64,000 bases of DNA from positions 2,359,501 through 2,423,500 of the forward strand of contig NC_014657.1 in assembly GCF_000166335.1 (NCBI RefSeq), written 5' to 3'. This document shows, piece by piece, positions 8,385 to 17,762 of the stretch (the first letter of the stretch is position 1; each line of letters opens with the position of its first letter). The translations under genes and the position numbers were made by a program. The notes beneath the pieces are model-generated. The model was given only the letters and a program-made list of their open reading frames with translations, did not search any database and had not been told where the DNA came from. The DNA comes from Caldicellulosiruptor owensensis OL (GTDB lineage: Bacteria; Bacillota; Thermoanaerobacteria; Caldicellulosiruptorales; Caldicellulosiruptoraceae).

Positions 8385-9674
8385 GTTCGTAGCCTCCCCT
8401 TTGGGGATTGAAATAGGTATAACGGCACAAATTTTATCTTACAGGGTAGCGTTCGTAGCCTCCCCTTTGGGGATTGAAATATTGTCGTCTAAATGGTTTA
8501 GATACGCTGTTACATAGTTCGTAGCCTCCCCTTTGGGGATTGAAATTATCAAAAGAAGCGTTGTGGGCTATCAAAGGATATTTGTTCGTAGCCTCCCCTT
8601 TGGGGATTGAAATTCCGACGTGCGCAAAAGAGTGGACTTTGCAATGGGTTCGTAGCCTCCCCTTTGGGGATTGAAATTCCAGAGAGGGCCGTCCCTCTCT
8701 GGTTTTCATAACAAGTTCGTAGCCTCCCCTTTGGGGATTGAAATCTGAAGCTGCTTTTATCAAAGACAGAGTATATCATGAGTTCGTAGCCTCCCCTTTG
8801 GGGATTGAAATTTGCAACTGTTTGGAATGCAATCAAGAATGTTATTTGGTTCGTAGCCTCCCCTTTGGGGATTGAAATTCGGCTTGCCACTTATCCTAAA
8901 ACTCTCAATAACCGTTCGTAGCCTCCCCTTTGGGGATTGAAATTGTATATCACACTTAGGACAATAAACGTTCAACTCGGTTCGTAGCCTCCCCTTTGGG
9001 GATTGAAACATCTGCAAGTTGTGAATGAAGACCCGCAATCTTCTACGGTTTGTAGCCTCCCCTTTGGGGATTGAAACAGTTGTTGCGCAGGATGTTGCTG
9101 GCTGGAGAATACAGGTTTGTAGCCTCCCCTTTGGGGATTGAAACAAAGCCAGCAGGCAATAACATAGTCCTGCGCTTCAGGTTTGTAGCCTCCCCTTTGG
9201 GGATTGAAACGTAGGATTAATAATATTATTATTCTTTTCTTTACTTGGTTTGTAGCCTCCCCTTTGGGGATTGAAACCCACCTCAAACTTGTGTTCTGTT
9301 CTGATTATACCACCGGTTTGTAGCCTCCCCTTTGGGGATTGAAACGCCCTTATCTTCAGCCCTTGCTCATCTTTGATAAGCGGTTTGTAGCCTCCCCTTT
9401 GGGGATTGAAACCGCAATGTGAGTTTAAACCATCTAAGCTGTTTGAGGTTTGTAGCCTCCCCTTTGGGGATTGAAACCACCGAAACCGTAACGGGAAATA
9501 CACAGGTAAACTGGTTTGTAGCCTCCCCTTTGGGGATTGAAACAGTCGGCGGCGGATGTATTCTACCGCTAATGCTGCGTTTGTAGCCTCCCCTTTGGGG
9601 ATTGAAACAGGAGGTCGCGCTTGTTTTTTTCGTACCACTCCTTGGTTTGTAGCCTCCCCTTTGGGGATTTAATT
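8385..9674 (+). CRISPR. CRISPR array 1: 20 repeats of 30 nt, 19 spacers
   Basis: Repeats begin at 8385, 8451, 8517, 8584, 8648, 8715, 8782, 8849, 8914, 8980, 9048, 9115, 9181, 9248, 9316, 9383, 9448, 9514, 9579 and 9645; spacers are 34-38 nt. Each repeat starts GTT(T/C)GTAGCC, carries the CCCC-TTT-GGGG mini-hairpin, and ends ATTGAAA(C/T), the usual 8-nt crRNA handle; so crRNAs come from the + strand and the leader is at the left. Repeats 1-9 read TTCG...GAAAT, repeat 10 TTCG...GAAAC, repeats 11-19 TTTG...GAAAC. Repeat 20 is degenerate at its 3' end (GATTTAATT), marking the old end. Open frames on the other strand across the array are artefacts of the repeat. Confidence 0.97.
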
Positions 9675-9863
9675 TTAAAGGTTTGAAAACTGAAATGTGC
9701 CTTTGTTTTTTATTTCATAAAAATTTCATTACCCTAAAATAGCCTCTTCAGGGCTGAAAATCTCAAATTTTTAATCATTGCTCTACATTCTTTTTGCCCC
9801 ATAATCCAATGCTTCCATCATTTCTGTCAACCTCTTTAAAATGCCAAACGAAATGTAAAGATT

Positions 9864-9874
9864 TGTGGTATAAT
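9864..9874 (+). promoter_or_regulatory. Extended -10 promoter of the broken Rpn gene
   Basis: TGTGGTATAAT lies 36 nt before the remnant's first ATG; the same 11 bases precede the Rpn gene after array 2 (23738-23748), showing the two units share ancestry including their promoters. The 235 nt between the array and this point hold nothing else I can support. Confidence 0.55.
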
Positions 9875-9909
9875 TAAATTGTGAGAAAAACAAAAGAAAA
9901 TAAAAAGCC

Positions 9910-10667
9910 ATGTATTTGATTAGTGTATTTTTACATCTTAATTGAGAACCAGTCAACAGTAAGAAGAGATATGGCACAAAAGATACTAAAGTACATGGTA
10001 AGCCTGTGGTGAAAGGAACTTAGCAATGGTGCAGAAAACCTGCCGCCTGTTATACCCATAGTGGTGTACAACGGAATAAAGGAAAAATGGAGTATTTCTA
10101 CTGATTTAATGGAAGCATTTGAAACCTTCAAGGATGACGTATTCAGATACAGAGTAGTTGATGTAGTTGAGATAGATGTCAAAAAGATTTTGGAAGAAGA
10201 AAAAGATTTGCTAATGCCCGATAGTATTTTATTTAGAGCAGGTAAGAGAAGACAGAGATGAACTGATAAGTAGACTTTTAGAAGTTGAGAAGAATTTAGA
10301 AAAACTAAGCAAAGAGAACATAGACAGATTTTCAAGGTAGGCATATTACATCATTAGACCGAGGTTATTGGAAGAGCAGAGAGAAGAGTATGAAAGAATA
10401 GTAGAGATAATCAAACAAGGGGGTGCTGAGAAGATGGGTGATTTTGTATCCAATGTGGCAAGACTCCTTGATGAGGCAAAAACAAAAGAGTTCAACCTCG
10501 GGCTGCAGCAAGGACTGCAGCAAGGTCTACAGCAAGGTATTCGTGAAAGTCAAATTAAAATAGCTAAGAAGATGATACTCAAGGGAGCACAGGATGAAGA
10601 AATAGCGGAGCTGACCGAACTTGATATTGAGTAGATAAAGAAATTGAGAAAAGAGCTTTTGAATTGA
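9910..10667 (+). pseudogene. Broken Rpn-family (PD-(D/E)XK, transposase_31) nuclease gene
   Basis: Remnant of the same family as the gene at 23795-24679. The region coding for roughly the first 100 residues is missing: after the ATG at 9910 the homologous frame starts at about 9924 with YFYILIENQSTV, which retains the ENQS motif of the catalytic core. Lesions: in-frame TGA at 10010, a frameshift near 10219, TAG at 10338 and TAG at 10632. The C-terminal part has four GLQQ-type units (12-nt tandem repeats near 10499-10540) and ends in the LTELDIE...IKKLRKELLN tail typical of the family. Rpn proteins are linked to RecA-independent recombination and have been described as DNases. This copy cannot make a whole protein. 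Confidence 0.88.
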
Positions 10668-10682
10668 TGTTAAGAATTTAAG

Positions 10683-10730
10683 CCACAAGCGGCTTTAGAG
10701 TTTGAGAACTGCTTGTGGTTTTTATTTTTT
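10683..10730 (+). terminator. Terminator after the broken Rpn gene
   Basis: Stem CCACAAGCGG (10683-10692) with CTGCTTGTGG (10709-10718), then TTTTTATTTTTTT. Confidence 0.8.
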
Positions 10731-10984
10731 TAGCAAGCACACTTTTAAAGCCCTGGTAAAACAGTTTTACAACAAACCCGATGATAACAACAGTTGCAAA
10801 AACTTTTAACCCTTCTTTTCAAGACCATTTAGCATCATTGATGCACCAAGAAGAGAACTTAGCGACATCCCTTTTCACCTCGCAGATTTTTCCTGCTACT
10901 TCTAATTTACCCTCTATGAAAAACTTGCAAAAGTCAATTTTCATGCGAAGAAAATTGAAAGAAATAAAAGAACTAAAAATAAAA
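10731..10984. other. Intergenic stretch, no supported gene
   Basis: About 250 nt between the + strand terminator and the - strand cas operon terminator. An open frame of 124 codons starts at 10781 (+) but has no family resemblance, no ribosome site and runs into the 3' end of cas6 on the other strand. It may be the relic of an older insertion; I see no feature I can support. Confidence 0.4.
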
Positions 10985-11029
10985 GGCTACCCTGAATATT
11001 CTCAAAAATCTATAAAAGCCAGGATAGCC
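10978..11029 (-). terminator. Terminator of the csm-cas6 operon
   Basis: On the - strand, GGCTATCCTG (11029-11020) pairs with CAGGGTAGCC (10994-10985) around a 25-nt loop and is followed by TTTTATTTTTAG. It lies 43 nt after the cas6 stop. Confidence 0.75.
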
Positions 11030-11071
11030 GTTTCATCAATAAACAACCACCAAATTATTCAAAGCCATTTC

Positions 11072-11806
11072 TTAATATACCCTGTAAATGGTCTTTTCCT
11101 CTTTCGATTTAATGTCTTCTATACATCCAAATCCCAATGCATTTTTGAGTCCTAAACCTGCATCATAAGCTGTTTCAATTATATCTTCATCACCCTCAAT
11201 TAATAAAAGTCCAGAATATGCTTCGCTGGGTGTATTGTTTATAACAATAATGGTCTTTTTTAATGTTTTCTCAAAAAGTTTTAGGTTAAAATCTTCTTCG
11301 TTATACTTCTTTCTCTTGAATACATAAACTTTGCACATAAGGTTTTTTTTAAGATTTCTCTCCACTTCAATAAAACTCCAATTTTTAAAAATAGTTTTTA
11401 CTATAAAGGGAGAATATGTTTGTGCTATTATTTTTTTCTTTTTGCCAAGTCTCTTAACAGAAATTGACTCTAAATAAAATTCTCTGCCGCTTAAAGATAT
11501 TTTCTTTTCTTTTAAAAGCCCTTCTAAAAAAGAAAACCAAAAGTTTTCGTCAATACTTGAAATAATAAGCTCAACATATCCTTTTTTAATTTCTATGCCA
11601 TATGAATTAATCTGATATTGTTCAGGCAATAATCGAGAAAAAGTATATGGTTTAAATATTTTATTGTCACATTTAAAACCTCCATTTTCTAAAAATTCGA
11701 CATACTTGGGGTTTAAAAAATTTTTTATAACCATTGAAAGCTCAAGATTGTAATCAAAGCGCAGTAAAACATCTTGTTCTGTGTAAAATCTTAATTTATA
11801 CCTCAT
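11072..11806 (-). CDS. cas6: CRISPR-associated endoribonuclease Cas6
   Basis: Cas6 cuts the long pre-crRNA inside each repeat and leaves the 8-nt ATTGAAAC-type handle seen in both arrays. The 244-residue product has two ferredoxin-like halves and ends with the glycine-rich signature (AGLGLKNALGFGCIE), the hallmark of the family's C-terminus. YTFSRLLPEQY and SPFIVKT are typical internal strands. The catalytic residue (often a His near the N-terminus) cannot be fixed by eye. Its ATG overlaps the csm5 stop as ATGA, so it is the last gene of the operon and translationally coupled. With two near-identical repeat types, one Cas6 may serve both arrays. Confidence 0.9.
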   Translation of the reverse strand: MRYKLRFYTEQDVLLRFDYNLELSMVIKNFLNPKYVEFLENGGFKCDNKIFKPYTFSRLLPEQYQINSYGIEIKKGYVELIISSIDENFWFSFLEGLLKEKKISLSGREFYLESISVKRLGKKKKIIAQTYSPFIVKTIFKNWSFIEVERNLKKNLMCKVYVFKRKKYNEEDFNLKLFEKTLKKTIIVINNTPSEAYSGLLLIEGDEDIIETAYDAGLGLKNALGFGCIEDIKSKEEKTIYRVY

Positions 11807-13002
11807 CTTTTCTCTTCCTCAATTCTCAGCTTAACCCAACCAATTGGCAATTTATCTGCGTCATCTACATTGATTGTGTATGGGAAAAAGTCCTGTTTTG
11901 AAAGATTATTTGAGTCAAAACTCATAAAACTTTTTGCATGGATTCCGCCTCTCCCTAATTTAATTATTATCTCTTCATTTTCAACTTCAGACAAAAGCGT
12001 GTCATAAAATTCTGAATTTTGAGGATTCAAATCTTTTATTCTTTGAGCAAAATGTTTTCGTTCGGCTTCTATTATCTTTTTGCTAAACTTTTTTAGACCT
12101 TCTCTGCAAATGTCTATTAAGTTCAAATTTTCCGGATAGTTTAGGTCTTTATAATACAAAAAGCTCAGCATATTAACGGGCAAATCCTTTAGATGATTTA
12201 CCTCTTTTATTTCTCCTTCAAACAAACTGCCCTTTTGGGCAAGTTCTATATACTGCAGAGTTGCAGATTTTTTGTTTACTCTACTTATTCTGTTAACTTT
12301 TTTTACTACAAATCTTCCATCTTTTACTACAAGATCAGAACAAATTATATTTCTAAAAAGCATATTTTCTGTGGACAAAATTATATTATCAATCTCATTT
12401 ATCTCTTTCCATGTGTTTTCCCCCACAAGTTTATATAGGTGAACACCTTTTTTTACATCATTTTGATTAATTAAAATTTCATAAAGCTGCTGAGTATTTT
12501 TTGCTTTATCCTTAAGGTTATTGGGCTTTAGCAGCATAAGTTGAAGTCTCTTTTTATTACCCACTCTTCCGTATTTGTAATCTGCACTATTCAAAAAGAA
12601 ACTCAGAAAACCCGTTTTCAATATCCCTTTCACAGTGCTTGCTGGTATAGCGTATCTCTCCCGATAACTATTATCTGCGAGTTCAGAAAATCTCCAGAAT
12701 CTTATTATGCCAATATTATTGTCATATTCACTTGCAAGCTCTAACTTATAATCTCCAAAATACTTTTCAAGATATTCAGGATGTGCCTGTAAAAAAGCTT
12801 TAATATCTTCAAGCTCATTTTCTGAAATAACACCATCTTCAAGCATTTTGACTACACTTGAATTTTCGATAATATAGGCAAATTTGCCGTTTATTAAATA
12901 CTCAGAACTTTTAATGTTAAAGTCTTGATTGGCACTTACACAAAAATCCGAAATAGCTTCAACCAAAACCTTATATGTTTTATAAGAAATTTCTTTTTCC
13001 AA
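11803..13002 (-). CDS. csm5: Type III-A RAMP protein Csm5
   Basis: Csm5 caps the crRNA 3' end of the Csm complex and is needed for crRNA maturation. The 399-residue protein has the RAMP motif IPASTVKGILKTGFLSFF (about 120-137), the position and form of the IPGSSLKG loop in the family. It ends LPIGWVKLRIEEE, typical of Csm5. The start is TTG at 13000-13002, with AGGTGGTG about 8 nt upstream; no ATG fits. It overlaps cas6 by 4 nt and lies 17 nt after csm4. No obvious defect is seen. Confidence 0.87.
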   Translation of the reverse strand: MEKEISYKTYKVLVEAISDFCVSANQDFNIKSSEYLINGKFAYIIENSSVVKMLEDGVISENELEDIKAFLQAHPEYLEKYFGDYKLELASEYDNNIGIIRFWRFSELADNSYRERYAIPASTVKGILKTGFLSFFLNSADYKYGRVGNKKRLQLMLLKPNNLKDKAKNTQQLYEILINQNDVKKGVHLYKLVGENTWKEINEIDNIILSTENMLFRNIICSDLVVKDGRFVVKKVNRISRVNKKSATLQYIELAQKGSLFEGEIKEVNHLKDLPVNMLSFLYYKDLNYPENLNLIDICREGLKKFSKKIIEAERKHFAQRIKDLNPQNSEFYDTLLSEVENEEIIIKLGRGGIHAKSFMSFDSNNLSKQDFFPYTINVDDADKLPIGWVKLRIEEEKR

Positions 13003-13019
13003 ACTTAATCACCACCTGT

Positions 13020-13931
13020 TTACAGCTTAAGAGGAAATATACATGTATAAAGCAACTTCCCTTGATACTCCTTGACTAAATTCAACTTACTACTAATTGG
13101 CACAACCACTGCACCTTTTGCTGCACAAAAGTAAGGCGGTTTGAACGTAAAATATCCCTTGCTATCATACCTAAACGTCAAGTATGTCTTGAACTTGCAA
13201 ATTTCTGTTATTTGTGGACTAAATATTGTAGAAGATATATTAACAAACTCTTCTTTCCCATCTATATTTTGAGGAAAATATCTTTCTACCTGTTCATCTC
13301 TTATTAGTATTTTATTTTCATGTTTAAAAAACCTAATCTTTCCCTTACCAATAGATACATCTGGACCAAAACCTGTAAGTTCAATTATCGAAAAACATTT
13401 TTCAATAATTTCTATTAATTTTTCATTATCACATTTTATGTATATTGAAAAAGGTTGATTTTGCGGAAATATAAATTCTTGATGGTAAAATAATATGCCT
13501 TCTTGTGAAGTATCTGTGTGCCTATTTACTTGAATTCCAATTCTATAAACTTCAACAGCACTAACGATATTTCTATTTGTCTCTTTCATATTTCCGCTGT
13601 GGTCAATTGCAATCAATAGTTGCTGTCCTGCCTTCTTTTTCATTTCTCTCGATAGTTTCCTTCTATCTTTCAGAGAAAGATCTCCATTTTCAAATTCATC
13701 AAAAGAAGATAAACCTATCTTCGTAAAGAGTCTTTCAATACCATTATCAGTTCTTATAATCGGGTAGGCATCAGAAATTAATATATCGCTTGAAATAATT
13801 TCGTCCACTATTTTCCTTGCCTTTTTTTCATCTACAAGCTCAAAAATTTTATCTACTATTACGCCAAAAATCACAGGTGATATAAACTGCGAAGAAGTTG
13901 AAACCGCCGTGAAATCTACTCTGTAAATCAT
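13020..13931 (-). CDS. csm4: Type III-A RAMP protein Csm4
   Basis: Csm4 binds the 5' handle of the crRNA and joins Cas10 to the Csm3 backbone. The 303-residue protein opens MIYRVDFTAVSTSSQFISPVIFG and has ISDAYPI soon after. The glycine loop ELTGFGPDVSIGKGKI (about 193-208) and the C-terminal FKPPYFCAAKGAVVVP are both in the expected places for the family. A TTG two codons upstream is open, but the ATG at 13931 lies better behind AAGGGGAAA. It stands between csm3 (31 nt) and csm5 (17 nt), consistent with one transcript. Confidence 0.88.
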   Translation of the reverse strand: MIYRVDFTAVSTSSQFISPVIFGVIVDKIFELVDEKKARKIVDEIISSDILISDAYPIIRTDNGIERLFTKIGLSSFDEFENGDLSLKDRRKLSREMKKKAGQQLLIAIDHSGNMKETNRNIVSAVEVYRIGIQVNRHTDTSQEGILFYHQEFIFPQNQPFSIYIKCDNEKLIEIIEKCFSIIELTGFGPDVSIGKGKIRFFKHENKILIRDEQVERYFPQNIDGKEEFVNISSTIFSPQITEICKFKTYLTFRYDSKGYFTFKPPYFCAAKGAVVVPISSKLNLVKEYQGKLLYTCIFPLKL

Positions 13932-13962
13932 TTTCAATTTCCCCTTTTTTGGTAAGCAGATT

Positions 13963-14664
13963 TTATAGCTTTATTTTATCTACTTTGGATTCACTTATCT
14001 CAACAAAATCGTCTGTAACTTTTATATCATATCTTTTAAACTCAACATCACTAAATTTTACTTTACCATAGCCACGTGTACCACAACCACCCAAATAGGT
14101 AAACTCTATCAGCTTGAGTGCCATTTTAATGTTTTTTATAAAATTTTCTTCGTGTTCCAAATCCTTTTCATAAAGTCTTAAAACAAACTCGCATTTAAAC
14201 TCTGTACCAGCTGGAATTCTGTCAAGTGTTCGCGGATGCTCAGCCACACCAGTTACTCTGTTTACAACATTCTCTGTCTTTATCTCAACATAATCGCCAA
14301 CAAAATTTAACAAAAGCTCTTGCGATTCTTCGGTCATATAACAATCTCTTACTATAAGCCTTGAAACTTCTTTTTTTTCAGCACCAGCTTTGCTCCCTGC
14401 CCCAAAAAGCTTACATACAACACACTCTCCACAGAAGCAAGGCTCTTGTACACCATTGAGTGCTATCTCTAAGACTGATCTCATTTTACCTTTCAGCGAT
14501 GAACCAGGGATATAAGGCCGTTTTGTAATAGGGTCTCTTATCACTGGATGGTCTATATCGCCAATTCTTACTTCTTCTTTTGTACCTCCTATCCTTAAGC
14601 CTGTTTCCAACTTCATCAAAGTCGTCATAACAACTATCTTTCTAAGCAGCATACTATTCTCCAT
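13963..14664 (-). CDS. csm3: Type III-A backbone protein and target RNase Csm3
   Basis: Csm3 forms the helical backbone and cuts target RNA every 6 nt. The start is the ATG at 14664, just behind GGAGGG; the longer frame begins at a TTG upstream of that site. In the 233-residue product the sequence LETGLRIGGTKEEVRIGDIDHPVIRDP is seen; the second Asp of DIDHPV (D38) aligns with the catalytic Asp33 of the Streptococcus thermophilus protein, so cleavage should be intact. IPGSSLKGKMRS is the RAMP loop. A cysteine cluster CFCGECVVCKLFG (zinc-binding type) and GGCGTRGYGKVKF near the end complete the family pattern. Confidence 0.93.
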   Translation of the reverse strand: MENSMLLRKIVVMTTLMKLETGLRIGGTKEEVRIGDIDHPVIRDPITKRPYIPGSSLKGKMRSVLEIALNGVQEPCFCGECVVCKLFGAGSKAGAEKKEVSRLIVRDCYMTEESQELLLNFVGDYVEIKTENVVNRVTGVAEHPRTLDRIPAGTEFKCEFVLRLYEKDLEHEENFIKNIKMALKLIEFTYLGGCGTRGYGKVKFSDVEFKRYDIKVTDDFVEISESKVDKIKL

Positions 14665-14691
14665 CAAAAATCCCTCCAATAATTTAGAATT

Positions 14692-15306
14692 TTACTTCAT
14701 AAATGCAATCAGTGTTTCTAAAAGTTCCATAAAAGCCTCAAACTGCTTATACGAAGTTGTTATCTTGTCTGTGGAAAGTTTTATAAACTCTCTAAAATTG
14801 ATATATGCTATTTGTTTTGCATAATAACTGTCATCTTTTCGATTGCTTCCTTCTTTTAGTTTTCTTTCAACAAGATAATTCACCTTAGCTTTTGCAGAAA
14901 TAAGCTGTGGTCTTATTTTCTCAAACGCCTTTTGTTTACTGTCCTTAATCCTGTTATTTAGCATTTCAAGCTCATATGTCTGGAATTTTCTCCTGATAGA
15001 AATATAATTTTCGAAGATATTTCTTATACTTGAAGATGTCACTCCTGTCTCACCAGTATTTTGCAAGTAAACACAGTTTAAGTACTTTGCAAAATCCTCT
15101 ATCTTTTGCATCACATCAAATCTTGTGCCGTTTTCATCACAAAAACCTTGCTCTTCACGAATCTTTTCAAACAACTCCGTTTTTGAAGAGTCCAGCTGTT
15201 GATAAGTTGGATCAGAAAAAAAACTTGGCTGCTGATTCTGATTTTGCTGATTATTTCTTTGCTGATTGCTATTCCTGCTTCCCTTATGATGCATTCCATT
15301 TGACAT
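14692..15306 (-). CDS. csm2: Type III-A small subunit Csm2
   Basis: Csm2 is the helical small subunit lining the target channel. The 204-residue product is longer than the usual 120-160 because of a Ser/Asn/Gln-rich N-terminus (about residues 5-40, NQQRNNQQNQNQQ). The remaining 160 residues are predicted all-helical, with KIEDFAKYLNCVY, SSSIRNIFENYI and AKVNYLVERK; the AKAKVNYLVER region matches the family's best-conserved helix. The ATG at 15306 follows AAGGAGTGAG. It sits between cas10 and csm3 as expected. The low-complexity tail is odd for a thermophile's ribonucleoprotein and may be disordered. Confidence 0.88.
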   Translation of the reverse strand: MSNGMHHKGSRNSNQQRNNQQNQNQQPSFFSDPTYQQLDSSKTELFEKIREEQGFCDENGTRFDVMQKIEDFAKYLNCVYLQNTGETGVTSSSIRNIFENYISIRRKFQTYELEMLNNRIKDSKQKAFEKIRPQLISAKAKVNYLVERKLKEGSNRKDDSYYAKQIAYINFREFIKLSTDKITTSYKQFEAFMELLETLIAFMK

Positions 15307-15314
15307 AGTTATTC

Positions 15315-17762
15315 TCACTCCTTGTTTTTTATTAATTTTCTTAAAGCTATTTTTACCGCAACAATCTGCATATCAACGTCACGGCAAGTTGAAGGTATTA
15401 ACATAAAGCTATCTAAAAACTCAATCACTTCTTCCTTCTGTTCTTTGCTCAGCTTTCTATTTTCTTCAATAAGTCTTCTCTTTAAATAGCAATACTGTGA
15501 TACAGCTTTAATCTCAAGATATGGTATTTTTCTCGACTTTTTTCTGTTTTCAAGAATATCTAAAAGCTTAGCCACCATAGATTTTGTAAGAATTTTCTTT
15601 TCAACGTATTCTACAATCTTTGCAGCAATTTCTTTGCTCTCTCTGAGCTTTGGATAGCTCAATACAGCGTCAAATATATATACAGAATTCTTGACAGCTT
15701 TTGCTTTCTCTAAGCCTTCAGAGACACTTTTAATCACAGCATCAAAATTTTCATTTGCCCTGTGAAATACTATTGAAGAGGTAACTGTTACATTTCTTTG
15801 GCTCACTATCTTACCCGTTATAAACATTGAAAATTCTTTTTCTATTTCATCTATCGCTTCAATTACCTTTTCCCAAACGCCTGTTATTAACAAATCATCT
15901 CCACCGCTGTATAAAATCATAACCTCATTTTTAAACTTCTCATCTATAACAGACTTAACACCCTCTGTAAAGAACAAATTCAACAGCCACGATGCATATG
16001 AAAGTCTACTCACTGAAAATGGATATTCCTCTTTCTGAGAAGCTCTGACCGGGTAAACCTGATATAAAATAAATCCCAAATCGTCAATATCCATTTTAGC
16101 TGTTGCAATAATATTGTCAGAGTTGCTCAGCTTTTCTAAACAATTTGTGCTTATAATCTTTTTTGCATCATTATCTTTTGGCTCAGAGGTATCAAACTTA
16201 TATGGCTCATTACATTTATCAAAAACAGGACATTTTTTACACACATGTATATTATAAATAAACTTCCTACCCTGTAAAAATGTATCTATACATTTAAATT
16301 CATCTATTCCTTGATTGCTAAAATTCACAACTGATTCATTTTTTCGCAAATCACCTTCTAAATGCTCAGGTGATTCAATATTTTCAACTTTTAGATTTTC
16401 AACGTTGATTTTTATTTTACTGATATCTATGTTCATCCATTTATTCTCTATGTAGCAAGCTTTGCAAATATAGTCTTCTCCCTCTTGAATTACATTTGAA
16501 GAATTTATACTGCAATTGTTACACTTAAAATATTTTCTGTCAAAATAACCCTCTTGAAATAATGAGGGTATAGTGTCAAAAGAACGGGACAACTTTTTAT
16601 CTGAAAGTTTAGCTCCCAAGCGCTTTAGTTCATTTCCGATAGTGTATTTGCCATTTTCATCAACAATGGAGATTTGGTCACAAATAGCCTCAAAGTAAAT
16701 TTTTGACTCAAATATATCAGCCACTTTTTGCTTAATTTCTGAAATTTTTCTTTCAGCATCTTGAATATATGAGCAGGGGATAAAAATCAAAAATGCTCCA
16801 CCACCATAGAATATTATATTAAATGGATATAGCTTTAAAGTTTTGATAATATCATAAGGAATCAACATATTTAAGATAGAAACTAATTGTGACCTTGTAA
16901 TAATCCTGCGAAGAGGCTTTTCAATTTTTGAGTTTATTCCAGAAAATATATAATCTTGAATTTTGAAAAGCCTGCCATAGATTACTCCCATTTTTTTGTA
17001 CCTATCTATCTTCTCACCTGCAACAAAGTCAATATATCTATTTACTGCAAAAGCTGCCGTAGTTGCACTGTGATGGTACAAGGAAATATCTCTAACTCTT
17101 TCTTTACCGCTCGAAGTTATGTAAGTTGAGTACCTTTTTAAAATATAATTTAATCTCATAATAAATTCATCTTGAGAACTGCTGCTTTTTATTAAACTAT
17201 TAAACTCTTTCTCAAATTTGTTAAACATTTTTTCATTTTCTTTAACAACAGAAGTGTTGGAATCAAGTTCAGGTTTGCGATATAAAAGTGCATCTTGAGG
17301 CAAAAAAGCCTTTATCTGTAAAAGATACTCGCCAGCTTCCTCCTCTTTGCCTTGACGCCAAACCTCATCAATCTCAAATGCTTCATTGATAAAAGAAAGT
17401 ATGCTGTGAATCGGTAAATATTCCTGAGAACCCGTTGCTTCTGTTTCTGTTGACCTTTCTGATGCAGAATCCCAATCTGAATATATAAGAATTTTCAATA
17501 AATTTTTCTCATCATCGCTAAATTTGCTATCATTTGAACTTGATAGATTATTATGGTGATTAACAACAAGCTTTTCTACAAGCTCAAGCTGCTCAGACGA
17601 AAACAAACTGCTCTGTTGAATTATTCCTTTATATCGATTTAAAAATTCTTTTGACTCATCCTCGTGAGAACTTTTACCAAGCCCACTTCTGCGGACAAAT
17701 TTCCCAATATCATGCATCAAAGCTGCAAATGCAATAGTATTAATTATTTCTCTTTTCTGCAA
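15315..17762 (-). CDS. cas10: Cas10/Csm1: HD nuclease and cyclic-oligoadenylate synthase
   Basis: Signature subunit of type III systems; when target RNA binds, it cuts ssDNA and makes cyclic oligoadenylates. The 815-residue protein begins with an HD domain (H17-D18 in LMHDIGKFVRRSG, then NHHNN). Two palm domains flank zinc-ribbon pairs (CNNC...CKAC and CKKCPVFDKC), and the second palm has the cyclase motif GGDD at residues 620-623 (LYSGGDDLLITG). Both activities therefore look intact. The start is a TTG (17760-17762) behind GGTGGTGG; the next ATG would delete the HD start. It is the first gene of the csm operon; its stop is 8 nt from csm2. Confidence 0.95.
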   Translation of the reverse strand: MQKREIINTIAFAALMHDIGKFVRRSGLGKSSHEDESKEFLNRYKGIIQQSSLFSSEQLELVEKLVVNHHNNLSSSNDSKFSDDEKNLLKILIYSDWDSASERSTETEATGSQEYLPIHSILSFINEAFEIDEVWRQGKEEEAGEYLLQIKAFLPQDALLYRKPELDSNTSVVKENEKMFNKFEKEFNSLIKSSSSQDEFIMRLNYILKRYSTYITSSGKERVRDISLYHHSATTAAFAVNRYIDFVAGEKIDRYKKMGVIYGRLFKIQDYIFSGINSKIEKPLRRIITRSQLVSILNMLIPYDIIKTLKLYPFNIIFYGGGAFLIFIPCSYIQDAERKISEIKQKVADIFESKIYFEAICDQISIVDENGKYTIGNELKRLGAKLSDKKLSRSFDTIPSLFQEGYFDRKYFKCNNCSINSSNVIQEGEDYICKACYIENKWMNIDISKIKINVENLKVENIESPEHLEGDLRKNESVVNFSNQGIDEFKCIDTFLQGRKFIYNIHVCKKCPVFDKCNEPYKFDTSEPKDNDAKKIISTNCLEKLSNSDNIIATAKMDIDDLGFILYQVYPVRASQKEEYPFSVSRLSYASWLLNLFFTEGVKSVIDEKFKNEVMILYSGGDDLLITGVWEKVIEAIDEIEKEFSMFITGKIVSQRNVTVTSSIVFHRANENFDAVIKSVSEGLEKAKAVKNSVYIFDAVLSYPKLRESKEIAAKIVEYVEKKILTKSMVAKLLDILENRKKSRKIPYLEIKAVSQYCYLKRRLIEENRKLSKEQKEEVIEFLDSFMLIPSTCRDVDMQIVAVKIALRKLIKNKE

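Noticed and set aside
8434-9638. Long open frames on the - strand across array 1 (and 22881-23694 across array 2)
   Set aside because: They translate the CRISPR repeat over and over (SIPKGEATN / NPQRGGYE); they are artefacts of the repeat, not genes.
9783-9977. - strand frame ending SFGILKRLTEMMEALDYGAKRM
   Set aside because: It looks faintly protein-like but overlaps the start of the Rpn remnant and its promoter on the other strand; no start or family could be supported.
10781-11155. 124-codon + strand frame between the broken Rpn gene and cas6
   Set aside because: No ribosome site, no family pattern, and its 3' end runs antisense into cas6 through the cas operon terminator.
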